NCBI RefSeq assembly: GCF_921293095.1
Contig: NC_060250.1
Location: forward strand, 11,240,001 to 11,304,000
Reading direction: 5' to 3'
DNA from: Ischnura elegans
Lineage: Eukaryota; Arthropoda; Insecta; Odonata; Coenagrionidae
Length of the DNA stretch: 64,000 nt
In this document: piece by piece, positions 44,535 through 57,660 of the stretch
How the letters are laid out: each line of letters begins with the position of its first letter
How positions within the stretch are numbered: the stretch's first letter is position 1
Position numbers and translations under genes: made by a program
The notes under the pieces: model-generated
Told to the model about the DNA's origin: nothing
The model's input: the letters and a program-made list of their open reading frames with translations, nothing else
The model's database searches: none

Positions 44535-47469
44535 TTATTAGTCTATTCAACTATGAGTGGCGGTCCAGAGAAAGAAACGGCCGTCTTACCGTGGAAGCAC
44601 ACCTGTAGCTTGATTTGATTTAGTGCTTGATGCTCACCTATCACGTAGAGATCATATAAGATAGAGAGTACACCAATCGAAAAGTCCCAGACCCTAATTT
44701 GAGTAAAGCGATAGAAAACGCTAGAAAAAACCTTCACAGTGTGAAACGGAAAAGGAAATTAAATTAATCTCGCCCCCTATATCGTTTACTTTTGGAAAGG
44801 AATTATATTTTTTATCCTTTCATAATTTAGGTACTGGAGGCTCTCGAAAATCATCGCATCGAGTTTGCACATTCATTTATTCAACTTGTTATTGAAATGG
44901 AGGTTTAGTATAACATGTAGAATTTATCTACCAGTCTGTAAGTATACGAGGTGTCCTAGCTAAAAAAATTCTGATATACGAGGCGCATTCCGAAAATGAG
45001 TATAACAATGCTTATAAATTTCTCGCAATTATGGATAGTCCGATTGCCAACCTTTTATGATGCTGACATATATGTCTCTGAAGTTTAATAAAGTTTCAGC
45101 TTATTCATTGTTTACTTTGTTTGTGGCAGCTCCTTAGGGTAGACATGGCCCCACGTTTGTTATTCCTATTCCCAAAATAAATATAACCTTAATAAAAGTC
45201 CGTCGTAAGCATAGATTACATGAAAATAAATCGCTGATGATAAGATATCCCGAAGATAGATATTCAGAAGTGCACAGAGAATTGAAAGAAGCACACAAGG
45301 TATTTACTTTCGCTCAGTGATAAACGCAAATAAAAACTCTAGCATGAGGTTAGGCATTAAGCATTCGAGATTTCTATGTTTTCACAATTTCTTGTGTTTG
45401 TGCATTGAGAAAAAGAGCCAGCTGGCTGCTTTAGCTTTATTTTCAAGGATGCATCTCCATACAAAAATTAGTCCTCATGCTTCACTGACATTCCTTGAAC
45501 ATACATTATTATATTGGAGCTGTTTTCAACGACATAATTAAATAAGGTCACTTTGTTACTACGAAAAAGTTAACGAAGGAGGTGTCAAATATAAATTTAT
45601 GCCTATGCATCTAATTTAATTATTCAAATATGATAAAAAAATGATTACGTCTAAGCTACTCGGCCATTCTTGCATGCGTTCCTCTCAGTTTATTTTCGCG
45701 GATTGGCAATGAACGCCAGACCCAAAATCAAGCGGTCGATTATCACATATATAGAACTCTGATAAAATTTCATGTGGCCCGCTTAAGTAATTGCTATTAA
45801 ATATGTCAACGCTTGAGATAGTGTTAGTGCAAACGGATAAAGTACAAAAATTGAATTAAGGTCATTTCGTTGACACTTTTAAAAATATCCCAAGGAAATT
45901 GAAATATTTGTCTCAAGCAGCCATGCCAACCCACATGTATGGGAAAGTTTCCAAATGCAGTCTAAATAAACACGTAATAATCATCAACTGACTAAATAAA
46001 CATCTTATTTTCAACAGCATTTTTGTCATCACTAAGCATGTTCCCGAATTGCTATTGTCTTACCTTGTCATAGTTTTTAATTTCATATAATTATTGTTAT
46101 TTTTATATTGTCAAAAGAACAAAATTTAATCAGGAGAATTAAATTTCCGATCCCTGACGCTGCGAAGCAAGAAGCGAAACAAAAAATATGAATCGTAGTT
46201 TATTTTCAGGATTGAGATTATAAATTGGATGAAAATGTGGATAAACTATACCTTTATGTGGTTGTTTAATGCTTTACTGCCAAAAAATACATCTTTTCTT
46301 TCAGTATTTCTACATTTTCATGTGACAGCATGCAATCACATTCATACTTCGCCCTCGGTTATCCTTTTATGGTGACGGCGGTGTCAGGGGCGAATGGATT
46401 CAAAGATGACGGCCCTTCCGTCCACCGATGTTAACTCTATCGGGGAGGTTGTTCCCACGGAAATCAAAATGCGGAATTTTGCTATCGAATTCTTCGAATG
46501 CAGTGGTTCAGGCGTTTATAGGACCACATTCACACAAATGGCATTTGGGTTGCGGTTAACTCAGGATACCAGGTGGATCTAAAGGAACCTCACGTCAGGA
46601 CGCGTCATAGACAAGTATCATTTAGTTGTTGTTACGATATGTTAAAAGAACGTAAAAAATAGCACGTTTAAATTGCATAATAAAAACTTAAAAATACTGT
46701 CAGTGAAACATAAATGTTCAAAAGAAACTCTTATTGAAAAAGCTCATTTTTATAATGGCATGCTTCAAAATTCCATATCTTGCATTCAACGCGACTGTGG
46801 CAAAGCTTTTTAATTTAAATTTAAGCGTGAAATATTTTTATGACAATTTAATTTTTATTTTTATTGCATATGTCGATACATTTATAACTATTTTTGCTTC
46901 AAAAAATTCTACTCATCTAAAAATTCGAATTTGGAAATCAAGTTCTAGTTTGAATTGGCGCAATCATCATTGTTTTAATTTGCAAATACCACCGTTTTTT
47001 CCAAATGGGAAAAAAATCTTTTATGGACTGCTTTCCTTGAATTATGCCCAAAGCATTCCGGTATATGGCGCAGGATAGGGCAATGGTTTGTCCCGGTATA
47101 TCTTTGTCATCCTCTTCATTCCACGAGTAAAAATAACCCTAGCATAAATCAGTCCTTAGTCACAGCATAATCCGCGGTTTTCCGTGAGTAAGAATAACTA
47201 TATAGATATATCCGAGGTTTTCTCACATATATGATAGTGGACACCATCTCATTGTGCCAGGAATTCCCAAATTTATCCAGTGATAATGGATCTTTGTTTT
47301 CCCCTTTAATTGTCTATTTTGCAATGATGTGATTCCAATAAAAGTTTTCTCTGAATTAAAAATGGTACTTCATATAGATTGGATAGGTATATACAATTAT
47401 TTAGAACTAAAATTATAGTTGTTATGCTGGAGGATGCTAAAATGTGATTAAAAATTACAGTTGGAAGTT
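44535..47469. other. Mostly AT-rich; possible mariner-like end near 44980
   Basis: TATACGAGGCGCATTCCGAA at 44976 resembles a mariner-type TIR (CGAGGTGTGTTC...), but no partner end was found. A frame at 46394-46582 (MDSKMTALPSTDVNSIGEVV...) is GC-richer and unrecognised. Otherwise nothing. Confidence 0.35.
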
Positions 47470-47660
47470 ACATTGGAAAGCATTCATTGGGCTCTTGGCT
47501 GCAGATCAGAGAATACCAGATTAAAGTCCAGGATGAATTGAGATTTGAAATGCACCGCAAAATCGACCTCGAAATGTGAATTTCTCAGTGGAAGGAAGTA
47601 TTCCCCCAGCCCCACTCTGAGTATTTGAAAATTCACTCAAACGTGGCTTAGCCCGTGGTG
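47470..47660 (+). repeat. tRNA-derived SINE copy (diverged)
   Basis: TTGGCTGCAGATCAGAGAAT and TTAAAGTCCAGGATGAAT correspond to the head and B-box region. GTGGCTTAGCCCGTGGTGAG lies toward the 3' part. Confidence 0.55.
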
Positions 47661-47789
47661 AGGCATACCCACAACAACCTACCAGCTACACACCTGAGTG
47701 AGTGAATTATTCAAATACGATAATTGTGGCCAAAAACTCGCTTGAGCGATTGAAAACTTGAGGAAACGATTGAAAAAAAAGGGTCTCAG

Positions 47790-47945
47790 GATCAATGAGG
47801 CCTTCGAAATACCTAATCGAAAATCCTCAAAGTACGAGGTGGATTTTGATGAATGCATAACATTTCGCCTAGCCATGTCTTATTCCGTGGTGAGCTCTAC
47901 CGTCACCTAATCAAATCAACCTTTGGATTAAATTACTGAACTAAT
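47790..47945 (+). repeat. tRNA-derived SINE, 3' two-thirds
   Basis: GAGGCCTTCGAAATACC, CTCAAAGTACGAGGTGG and GTGGTGAGCTCTACCGTCAC then ATCAAATCAACCTTTGGA follow the family order. The tRNA head is missing. Confidence 0.65.
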
Positions 47946-47964
47946 GAAAGACTCATTAGAGAAT

Positions 47965-48275
47965 GAGCACCAGAATCACGCACTCACCCAATGATTGAGC
48001 CTAAGGTTGATTTATTTTAGGTGAGGGTAAAGCCCACCCCGGACTACGCGAGGGATCTTCACACATTTAGGATAGGAGGTGAAAAGTTATTTTTTCATGG
48101 GTGACCTATTACTTCAACAATTTCATTCGACAGGGTCCACCGAGTCACAATATTTTTAGCACTTGAAGTATTTTTTCAGATTTCGAGTGTCCAAAGGCTT
48201 CACTTAAAATCGGAACCCGGAACTCCTGGGTCAGAAGGCAAGACCTCCACCCACTAGGCTGCCTTGATCCCCAAG
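47965..48275 (-). repeat. tRNA-derived SINE copy, inverted next to the preceding one
   Basis: On the minus strand the head reads CAAGGCAGCCTAGTGGGTGG (A box) and CCCAGGAGTTCCGGGTTCC (B-box region). The 3' part, TTAGGTGAGGGTAAAGCCCA in plus orientation at 48013, faces the 3' end of the copy at 47790-47945. Confidence 0.7.
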
Positions 48276-48620
48276 AACCAGCCAATGGGACTATAAAATG
48301 AATGCCATGGCATCTGGGAGGGATTTTATGAAAGGAAAACGGACAAGCAGACAGGGAAAGGGGCGTGTGTCACATAAGTTGCGTTAAGGAGACCCGGGCG
48401 AGCTCTTTTCTTGCTCCTCGTCCGTCTATTTATATCCGCATCGCTAATCGATGGTCCACGCCCCGATGATAAACCAAACACACTCACTCTCCCCGCATCT
48501 CCTCCTCCCATGATTTCCTCGGGATGTGTGCAATTCCGCCATAACCCAAAGATCATCACATTAAACCCCACAAGTATATAACGTCCCACAATGTCGTTTC
48601 CCTTCACGCATTTCTTCTAC
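48276..48620. other. GC-richer block, nothing recognised
   Basis: It includes GGGCGAGCTC and many CTCC units. Frames are open on both strands, with no known domain. Confidence 0.4.
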
Positions 48621-51600
48621 GCCCTTCTGGAAGAACCCGGCCATCTGTCCGCATCCGTCTCACTTCACACCGTGGACCCAAAAAGTTCCATATTGAGGGA
48701 AAAACACAACATTCCTAATCTCATTTATTTTACTTCTTCTTCTGCCGATATCACAAGGACCTTCCACTCGTTTTTTATAACGTGCATGTCGGAGCCACAT
48801 GGTAACGACGTATGCTGTGAGAGACAGGTGTTCCTAAGCATGCAAATACGATAAACATAATCAATTGCTTTGGAGAGATGTAAGCAGAAGTTGCTATTGT
48901 CCTAGTAGCTGGATGTTTTTGTTTCAAGAACGTCGATCCTTATAGCAGAATTATACTTAGTTGCCTAATTTCACTTTCACTCAAATTATCCACAATTTTC
49001 TAATGCCCATTTAATCAATGACAATCATACTGGTATTAAGGCTTATTCACGATTTAAAAGATTTTTAGAAATTTTTTAAGAGAAATGCCAGCACTTTAGA
49101 TGGTATTATAGGGGTCAATTACCAAAATCGTTCAACTGGTATTATTCACCATTTTTTTCCTCTATTTCAGCTTGAAGTACACTTATAACCCCATGGTCTA
49201 AAATACTACATTATTACTCCCATTCCTAGCTTCATTCCTAGCACAATGCCTCTACATATTCCGCAATTTGTGACACGGCATGATGTGCCTTTGGGGTAAG
49301 TTTTTCTTGATGACCATTTTATCTACCTACTCATCGATCCTTCACCTTTTCTTGCGACATTTTATGCCATTTCAATGTCAAAATATCATTCAGTGAGCTT
49401 CTTTCTGAACAAGATGTTCAAAGTAATGTCCATAGATAGCAAAAAGATCGGCAACATGTTTGTACTTATTAATTTTTTTCCATAACTTCAGTCAATATTA
49501 CAGAATTTTGATTGATCGGTCGCTTATGCTACATAGCGGCATTGCGTTAGGAGGGAGTGAACAATGATATTTATTGTAAGTATAGTAGGAGACCGACAAG
49601 TAAGATAATTTCTCCTCGAGGTATGGACGAACAAAGACGGTGGGAAAAGATAGAGAGAAACTGGGCGTTCATTTTTCATATAACGAGTGTTCCACGGGAT
49701 TACCTTCAAGCCAGCGGACGAAATCAAGGTTTACACAAACATTCCATTTTCGATTTCCCTGACGTTTCGACGGAAAAATAGCCTTTTACGGAGATTTTAT
49801 GGAAAAGTGGAGTCACGTATACTTAAAAATAAAGTCAAGCAGCGTAAAGTCAGCGCTGCCCAGGCCAGGACGATAACAAAGATTCCACCTCGACATTCGA
49901 ACGCAGCTGATATCCTCAAATAAATCACGTTTTTCATCTTTATGCTGCACCTTTGCCGTTTCTTCCCGACCATGATCCAGTTTTCCCGTCATTTCTATGA
50001 GTGGAGAATAGAGCTGATTTTAAATTTCTTGACACTTCCGTGATTTTTCTGGCCTTTAACTGACCAGTATGATGTGCTTCACTTTGCAACTTTAGCAAGT
50101 GTAAAATCTTTTTTTTTTAGAGAAACGAAAACACTGGATAGAAAAGGAAGAATTCCTAGGAAATTGTTTCCTCCACAACTTTCAGGAGCCTTTCTCATTC
50201 TTGCCCCCTTTTCTACTTATAAATAGCTATAAGCCACCGCTTTGGTACAGCCGATCTTTTTCAGACCCGTGTTTCCTTTCCTCTTTCAATTGCTAGAACT
50301 CACACCCAAATGCTTCCTCCCTTCGTATCGTTTCCCGCTAATCCTCCCACAAAAAACCGTTTTCAAAAACCTTCCCTCACTGCCTCCTGTGGGGAACCGT
50401 TCCGAATGAGCCCATCCACCGCTTCCCACGTAACCGCTTTCCCAAACCTTAAAGGGGACTCGTAACCTGGGCAGAAAGCGCCTGTCCTTATGGACCAATC
50501 AAATTTACCTTCTCGGGGACGAATCATTACCACTAGACTGGTCTTATCAACTGATAAAACGCTCGAGTAAAACTTTACCTACCAGTAATAAATTTTCATG
50601 GTGCAAAGAATACACTCGATTTTGCATAAACATGTTGCTCAAACTTAAACAAATTTAACCTCAGTATATTCTCAAATTTGAAATATCTGTTTTTTTGGCC
50701 AATTCTATTTTACTTGTTTTATTATTGTACTTATTTGATTTATTAGTATTCTATTTTGAAAGGCCTATTTTTACATTCTACAAATTTCAAGATGGCATAA
50801 TCCTTTTGAAGGAGAAAACTGTCACGAAAATAAGGGATATGTCCCCGGAGGAGCGTAGATGCGTTTCTGTAGCACTGTTGCCGTTGTGCCAACATTTTCA
50901 ATGAATCTCTATAAGATAATCAAAAAATTTTGTTAAAAAATATTGTTTATTAATTTTCATCGTATAGTTTGTAAAATATATGATAAAAATTAATTTCATT
51001 TATATAAAACACGTTTTTTGGGAAATTTCAACGTTTTCACTGCTATTTGACCTCCATGCGAATGTGTTATGCAACAGATTCAAAACATTGGTTCAATGAA
51101 TGGGAATAAATTGCATCAGCGCACGTAATGCGTACGTGGAAAACATGGCTAATTGAATGTAAAATCAGTTATTGGGACACATTTGTAGCAAGCAATACAA
51201 GTAAGGAAAGGCGCTCGGGTAATTTTCCTTCTGAAGAAAGGGCAGGGCAGAAAGACTGAAGAGAAATACCGCATCAGCATCAGACCGTCATTTACCCATG
51301 GCGCTAAAGGCTCACGACTCAACGACTCATCTGACGGATGAACGGTGGATCTAGTGTATTCCACAAAAAAATTTGAGCAGAAATTGGGCGATTTGAGAAA
51401 TATGCACATTCCCACAAAATTTTCAAAACCATTAAACACTACTCTAGAAATTCAGTATGCTAGGAGGGTCAAATTACATTCAGCAGTGACTTTAAACGAC
51501 ACGCGAAAGCCATGCCTATGGAAAACCTTTACCTGAAATCATGAATCTGCCTTAAATGCTTTCTCCACCCATAATGTTCTCAAAGAACCGGAAATATTAC

Positions 51601-54600
51601 TTTTACCATACTTACATAAATTGTCTCACATGTTTCCGTGACAGGATTCAAAATAAATAAGTGCTCTTGAATATTGAGCGTTCTGTCAAATCGTGAATAA
51701 TTGACTCTATTTAGTTAATGTAGAGGAAGCTTGAAACAGATAAATTAGACTTTATATCAAGGTAACTTAAAAATTTATTACTCATCCTCAGTATTATGAG
51801 TTCATTAGTTATTCAAGGCGGGATTATTGCAAGGCTAAATAAAGAGCGAGATCATAGAGGGTATGATATCACTCGCGCGAAGAGGAAATAAATGTTATTG
51901 CTGAAAATTTTAACGTTCTAGTGTACTCATAAGTAAAGCCTTCCTTTCTTTTAGATGGCTAATAAATCGAAGACAATATGTTAAAAATATACCATGGTGA
52001 AAAGCATAAAATGTATTTGACTGAAACGAATTTTGCGTTTTCACATTCTAAGCAAATTAAATAAAATGGTTAAAGTACCAAAACTGAAAACAAATATCAT
52101 ATATACTTTAAACATAAATAAATGTAAAAATTACATAAGGATAAGATATGCAATGCCATTTTAAATTGTTCGTTGATCAAAATAACTGAATGCATGGAAA
52201 ACGAGAGCATAGTGAAATATATGAATTTAAGAATCCACGAGAAATTCCTAATTTGATTAATACCAGCACCATGAAAAATCTCTAGTGATCAATTTATTCA
52301 CCAGAGAGAAAACAAAATCATTCGAGGTGTTGATAAAAATAATCATGGGGTTAAAATCTTGGATAAAAAAGAACTAAAGGCAAAGACATTGAAATGCATT
52401 GGGAAACCGCGATTGAAATCGCAGGTGTACATTTGGATTAATTCCGCTTGAATTCATAATGATGGCTTGGACAATATCGATTTCTCTCCTGTCACTCGAT
52501 CCTACTCCATTTCATCAATCCATCCGTACAATTTAATCACGAGAAACACTTCATATAGATTTCATCCGCTGCTCTGAGATACGGCTGATTACCATACATT
52601 TTCAAGCTAGGAGTGTGTTGTTGCATTGTTGCTTATCACTCGATAGTCTGGTATAATCCAATATTTGAAATCCAAAACGGATGATGAGATAGCAAAGGCA
52701 ACAAGAACTTGAAATCTGGAGGAGTGATATCGAATTAATTTTGCTCTAAACCTCCTCTTCCCTCTGCAAACTTTCAATCTCATCGCCATTCAATCAATCC
52801 TTTCACGAATGCTTCTCCGTCACGTTTCGTCGCCATTAATAAGTCAACTTGCTTCCGCAGAACGCTGAGGAATTCTATCCTAGCAAAAGCAAACAAAACT
52901 CAGTTCACGCATTCCTCCAATTCCCTTTCCATCAGAGCCGCAATATCACAGGTCGACCCTAACCCAAGCTGTCTCTCATTCGTTTGCCAATTCAGGCTAC
53001 AAGAAAGGAGTAAATTGCTTTCCGCAATTGACCCTTCCCACTAGAATTATTTGAACTATTGGAATTAACTTTACACTCCAGTAAACGAAGTCTTGGTTCC
53101 CATAAAGAGAAAAAAAAGTAAGATGGAATTCCATCAACTCCTATAAGAGAGAGCCTAGCATTCCAAGCTTAGAAAATTTTAGTTAGACGAACATTACTGA
53201 AACAAATAAGACTAATTTAACTGCATAGAGAATACAGGTCAATATTATTGAGGTTACATGAATGAAAATTCGGTGAAAAATTATAAGTTTGCTTCCTCAG
53301 TCAATAAAATTTAAGTTTCCGCAGATCACATCCAATGGAGCCGAGAAGAATGTAATTCGATGAATTTATACTTTATCTTATATCGTTCTCATTATCTGTC
53401 ATCTTCATCTAACTAAATTCACATGCTCGTAGGTCTAAATGGCACATCAGTTAGATGAAATTTGTAATGAAATTAAAATCCCGAGCATCAAATTTATTTG
53501 CAATAAATTATACATTAGCAAACTTTTTCACTTATTCTTTGCAAAAATATATATTTATTGTGTTTGGAAAGTAAAATATGGAACAAGGATTCAATCACTG
53601 CCATGAAAGCCATGTATATTTTCAATGTATTAATTTATGTTTTTAATTTCCCTAAGTATTCGACTGATGTTGAGGAATTTCTTTTAAAAAAACATCGAGG
53701 TTTGCGCAACGCGTGGGAATAATCTAAATATTTCATGAAATACCATCAGCTTAGTTTGTATCCGTTGGCAAATACCGTAATCAAACAGACATGCTGCCCG
53801 TGGCACGTAAAATTTTGGTAAAATATATAATCAAACATAGCTAATTTTAAGAATATTCGTATTCAATCATTCGCATCCCTCCAATTTTCAAACTTCGGTT
53901 GATACAAGCTAAACCCATCGTACATGATATACTAGAAAATGAATATTGCTAACAGGATGGTGGATGGTGGAAGGCGCAAAAGAGGTGTCATAGTTTTCGG
54001 GCGTTATTCTTACTAAAAGGAACACCAATGAATGTTCTCAGGGTATAATACGAGTATTTTCCATTGATCCCAATGTGATCACACAGGTTTCTTAGTGGGT
54101 GGCCTCTTCAGGAATTAACTCCTGAAAGGAAAACAGAATTTACAAGAAGAGGATTTTCTTCCAAGTTGTTTATCTTCGTATGAATCAAGAGAAGAACCGA
54201 GGCTAATTGATAATGCGCGAAAATAAGAAGAGAATTATGCGAAAATTCGGAGTTTTACCAGCTTAAGGAAAAAATAAAGCGATTCCTGGTTCAACGCTCT
54301 ATGCGTGGGTCGCCGAACTCTACTTTTCATTTCCACCGGAACACGAGAGAGGGAGATTGAATATAATAGGCGAACCTCAACGACCGCTGAATAATATATA
54401 TTATGCCCTTGACGCGGGCAATTGGTCCAGTTGCCAGCGAGACAAATTGATACGCGCAGATTGAAACCGCACTCCGCGCTGTACCCGCAGAATTTGAAAT
54501 GACGACAGCATTCGTACGATAACTTTCTGACTCCTACGGCCTTGGTTTCTTCCACTTGAAACGTTTCGTGTGGTCCTGAGTTCATTTATGGGGAGTAAAA

Positions 54601-55858
54601 ATCCCTTCGAAACATCAATAACAACCAATTCTATAAAAAGTATTGAAAAAATCGTACCAGTATTTCGAATTATTTCCTCATGACGGGTTGGAAGATATGT
54701 CACTATAGTAGTGTAGTCTAGGGCCATAATTTTTGGCAGAGTAATAACAGCTGAGTGCAAAAAACACGTTATAGTCATACTAAGAGCTCAAATAAGGCAT
54801 ATATCATATGAAATGGAAACTTTTTAATTACTCTTTGCTTCGAATTTCAAATTCTGCAAATGCAACCAAATGACCAATATTTCGGAAGAATCAAGTATAA
54901 AAATAATAATAAATTGAGCATCCAGTCCATTTTACGTCCATCTACGGATTCATGCTCCAAATATGTCGATTGGATAATCGGTGAATAATGAAATATATCC
55001 TACAATACTTCTAACGCAATGACTAGAAATTTTTTATTTACTCAGTGATCAGAACGCTACCTTCACAGCAATTGCAATACAATATATTAATAGCAGTTAA
55101 AATGTTAAAATTAGTAAAAAATGTATCTACTTCGGTAATGAATGATTTTTTACAAAAAAAGAAAAAATTCGTGTACCCTTAAAGCTGCAATAAAGTTAGC
55201 TTTTTATCCTGATTTACGATAAGTCTAATTACAACATTTTCACTAAAAGTTTAAACTTGCTAGTTACGGTGATAGTTCTCCATGGCAAAAAGAATGGACG
55301 AAAGTTGACATACCTGCCTCCTCCATACAATGTAAGTACAATTTAGAATATACTTACTATCCGTACAAGTTAAACAAACACCAATGGTAGTTAAAGTCCC
55401 TGTATCAACACATCTCCTATATTAACTTCATAATTTACCCGTGACACTTGCAATCATTTTATGCTTATGTCGCATCATTATTTTATACCCTTCGGTTAGG
55501 GCCTAAAGAGATGGTCCATGTACTTTAATAATATCTGCAATCAAAATCAAGAAGTAATACTTATTCAAGTTTTTCATATGTCAGACAGAATAAAAGTCAA
55601 TGAAGGAATATTAAATCAGGAATAAGAAAACAGAAAGATATCCAAACGATAAATCCATCGCCAAAATTAAATATCATGTCTTTCTCATGCTATAACGAAG
55701 GAAGAAAAATTGATTCACTCTCATGAAGTTTATTTTACGTAGGTATATCGTTAATCACGCTTTGAAGAGAATTTTCATAACTTTAGACAGTAATGGTCAG
55801 TAATAAATTGGTCTGTAGTTATCTACTCAGCGTCTGGTGCCTTTTTCATGCAGAGATT
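48621..55858. other. Long stretch without recognised features
   Basis: Over 7 kb, mostly AT-rich with small GC-richer patches (50280-50500, 52600-53000, 54300-54560). I see no domain, paired ends, SINE copy or RNA gene. The longest frames (125 and 116 codons on minus, 54235-54778) overlap each other in different frames and have no recognisable content. Confidence 0.45.
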
Positions 55859-55926
55859 TCTAACAAAAAAATCGCATCGATTGCGAATACAATAAAATAA
55901 CTGCACGGCATTATTTCAGGGATCCG
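55859..55926 (+). repeat. Near-identical 67-68 bp repeat, copy 1
   Basis: TCTAACAAAAAAATCGCATC through TAACTGCACGGCATTATTTC to CAGGGATCCGA. It differs from copy 2 by one substitution and one A of a run. The flanks are unrelated. Confidence 0.9.
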
Positions 55927-56199
55927 ATCATGCAGATCAACAAATTTTTGAAAGAATAAATTAGTTTGATAACTATTGTTTTGCCTTACATCCATAATTT
56001 TAAACATTCAAGATGACAGTGTAAGTATTATACAAGTTTTACGCCACAAAAAATAGACGGATAAGCAAGAGTGACAGGTCCTCTTAACCATTGGCAGTTC
56101 GTATTTTCGGGAGAATCACACCAATATATACCAACCATTCGCAATTTCTTTCCTCTGACTCAACTTCGAAAGGCCTTAAAAGACGTAAATGTTTTTTTC

Positions 56200-56700
56200 C
56201 CTGCTTCCTTCGACCTCAGACACTCACTCGGACAGATCGACTTCCAAGGGAACTCATCTCTCTCTTTTCTTATTGCTTTCCACCTCATCCCAACTCCTCC
56301 AACCCATAGTCACACACACACTCACACACTCCTTCCTCTTCACCACAATTTCCTCTCTTCAATTTTGTTTTTCCACGGGTTTCCTCCGACTCTATCTCTC
56401 TCTAGCCAGCCCTACTTTTTTTCTCTCTTCTCCTTTACTCAATGTCCCCACCGTCTTCCCAGCATTCATCCCCGCTCCTTCTTTTCCCTGCCCTTCTCCC
56501 CCACAGCGCCCGAAAAAGAGAGCGTGCTTTTATCAAAGAATCCGCATTCGCATCGCTTTTTCCTCCTCCTTCCCCCCACACACAACACACACATGGCAGA
56601 GCAGCAGCGTGTCCGCCGTCACTTTCACTGGATTTCCTGCCTCGCTCTCCTCCTTCCTCCTCTCCCTCCATTTCACGCTCTCGCTTAGAGATCGTTTCCT
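56200..56700 (+). other. Pyrimidine-rich block with CA repeats
   Basis: The plus strand is C+T rich with short CA tracts at about 56313-56332 and 56577-56596. It opens overlapping frames of 205, 178 and 124 codons on plus and 117 on minus, which shows that composition, not coding, keeps them open. Confidence 0.5.
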
Positions 56701-57063
56701 CACTGAGAGAACAAGTTGTGGCTGACAAGGCAGGGAAAATAAAAAAGATGTTTTCTTTTAAACAATTAGTAGTGGGAAGTGATAGCAAAAGTCTATACCA
56801 TTCGCGCTCAGAATAAACCTCAGTGTAAGTAGTGACGACTGTAATTCATCTATCAATAACCAAATCCGAAAGGTATTCGTTTTTGCAAAAAATTAACGGA
56901 TATCTGTCAAATTTTTAAAGAAAAAACGAGGAAGCATGCAACCTAGTAAATTACCTCTTGAAAAAATCAAATTGACAGACGAGTATGTTGATAAGTCATT
57001 CAAATCATATTTTAGACGCCAGAAGAACACTATCCCATCGATGAATATATAAGTTTAGATTGA
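56701..57063. other. AT-rich stretch, nothing recognised
   Basis: No domain, repeat pair or RNA gene seen up to the piggyBac-type MITE. Confidence 0.55.
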
Positions 57064-57067
57064 TTTA

Positions 57068-57656
57068 CCCTAATACGGGCAACATATTTTTCTGACGTAA
57101 TCGGGCAAGGTGAGTCCAATGGACTCTTTTAACTTATAATTTTAATTAAAACTATTAAACATTGAAGAATATTACTTTTCACGTCAATTTGTACATATTG
57201 TGCACTATAGAATCATTTAACATAAAATTGATTATTTTTTGTTTAACAAAAGTTTTACATTACTTATAAATTTCATACATAGTCAAACAGCGAGTACAGT
57301 GGACCCTTTCGACTAATTCTTTTTGTTTTCACTACATAAAACACCAAATATTTATCGTTACATGTACATAGTGATAATTTTACATTATTTTGACAATTCA
57401 AACCAAATGTTTGTAAAATGCGCATTACTTTTTACAGTTCGTGCAAACAGACTCACCTTGCCCGGATTTGTGGGAATTCAGGGATAAAAATTATTTCTAA
57501 CTCACTTTAATTCCGAAAGAAGTTTGAATTACTCTAATTTATAGGAAATATACAATTAGAAGAAGTAAAAAATTTACAACATGCTGACATTTCGATAACA
57601 TAATAAAATTCTCAAAAATGTGATGCGATGAGTCCAAGACCTTGCCCGTATTAGGG
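57068..57656. mobile_element. piggyBac-type MITE
   Basis: The left end CCCTAATACGGGCAA (57068-57082) and the right end TTGCCCGTATTAGGG (57642-57656) are perfect inverted repeats of 15 bases with the CCCT...AGGG termini of piggyBac. TTAA follows on the right (57657-57660) and TTTA precedes on the left, one base off the expected TTAA duplication. Subterminal GGGCAAGGTGAGTC occurs at 57102 and inverted at about 57447. The interior is AT-rich and non-coding. Confidence 0.85.
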
Positions 57657-57660
57657 TTAA

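Noticed and set aside
54235..54778. Two overlapping minus-strand frames (116 and 125 codons)
   Set aside because: They overlap in different phases, show no domain and no splice signals worth naming.
56071..56816. Overlapping frames of 205, 178 and 124 codons
   Set aside because: All three phases are open at once because the strand is pyrimidine-rich. This is composition, not coding.
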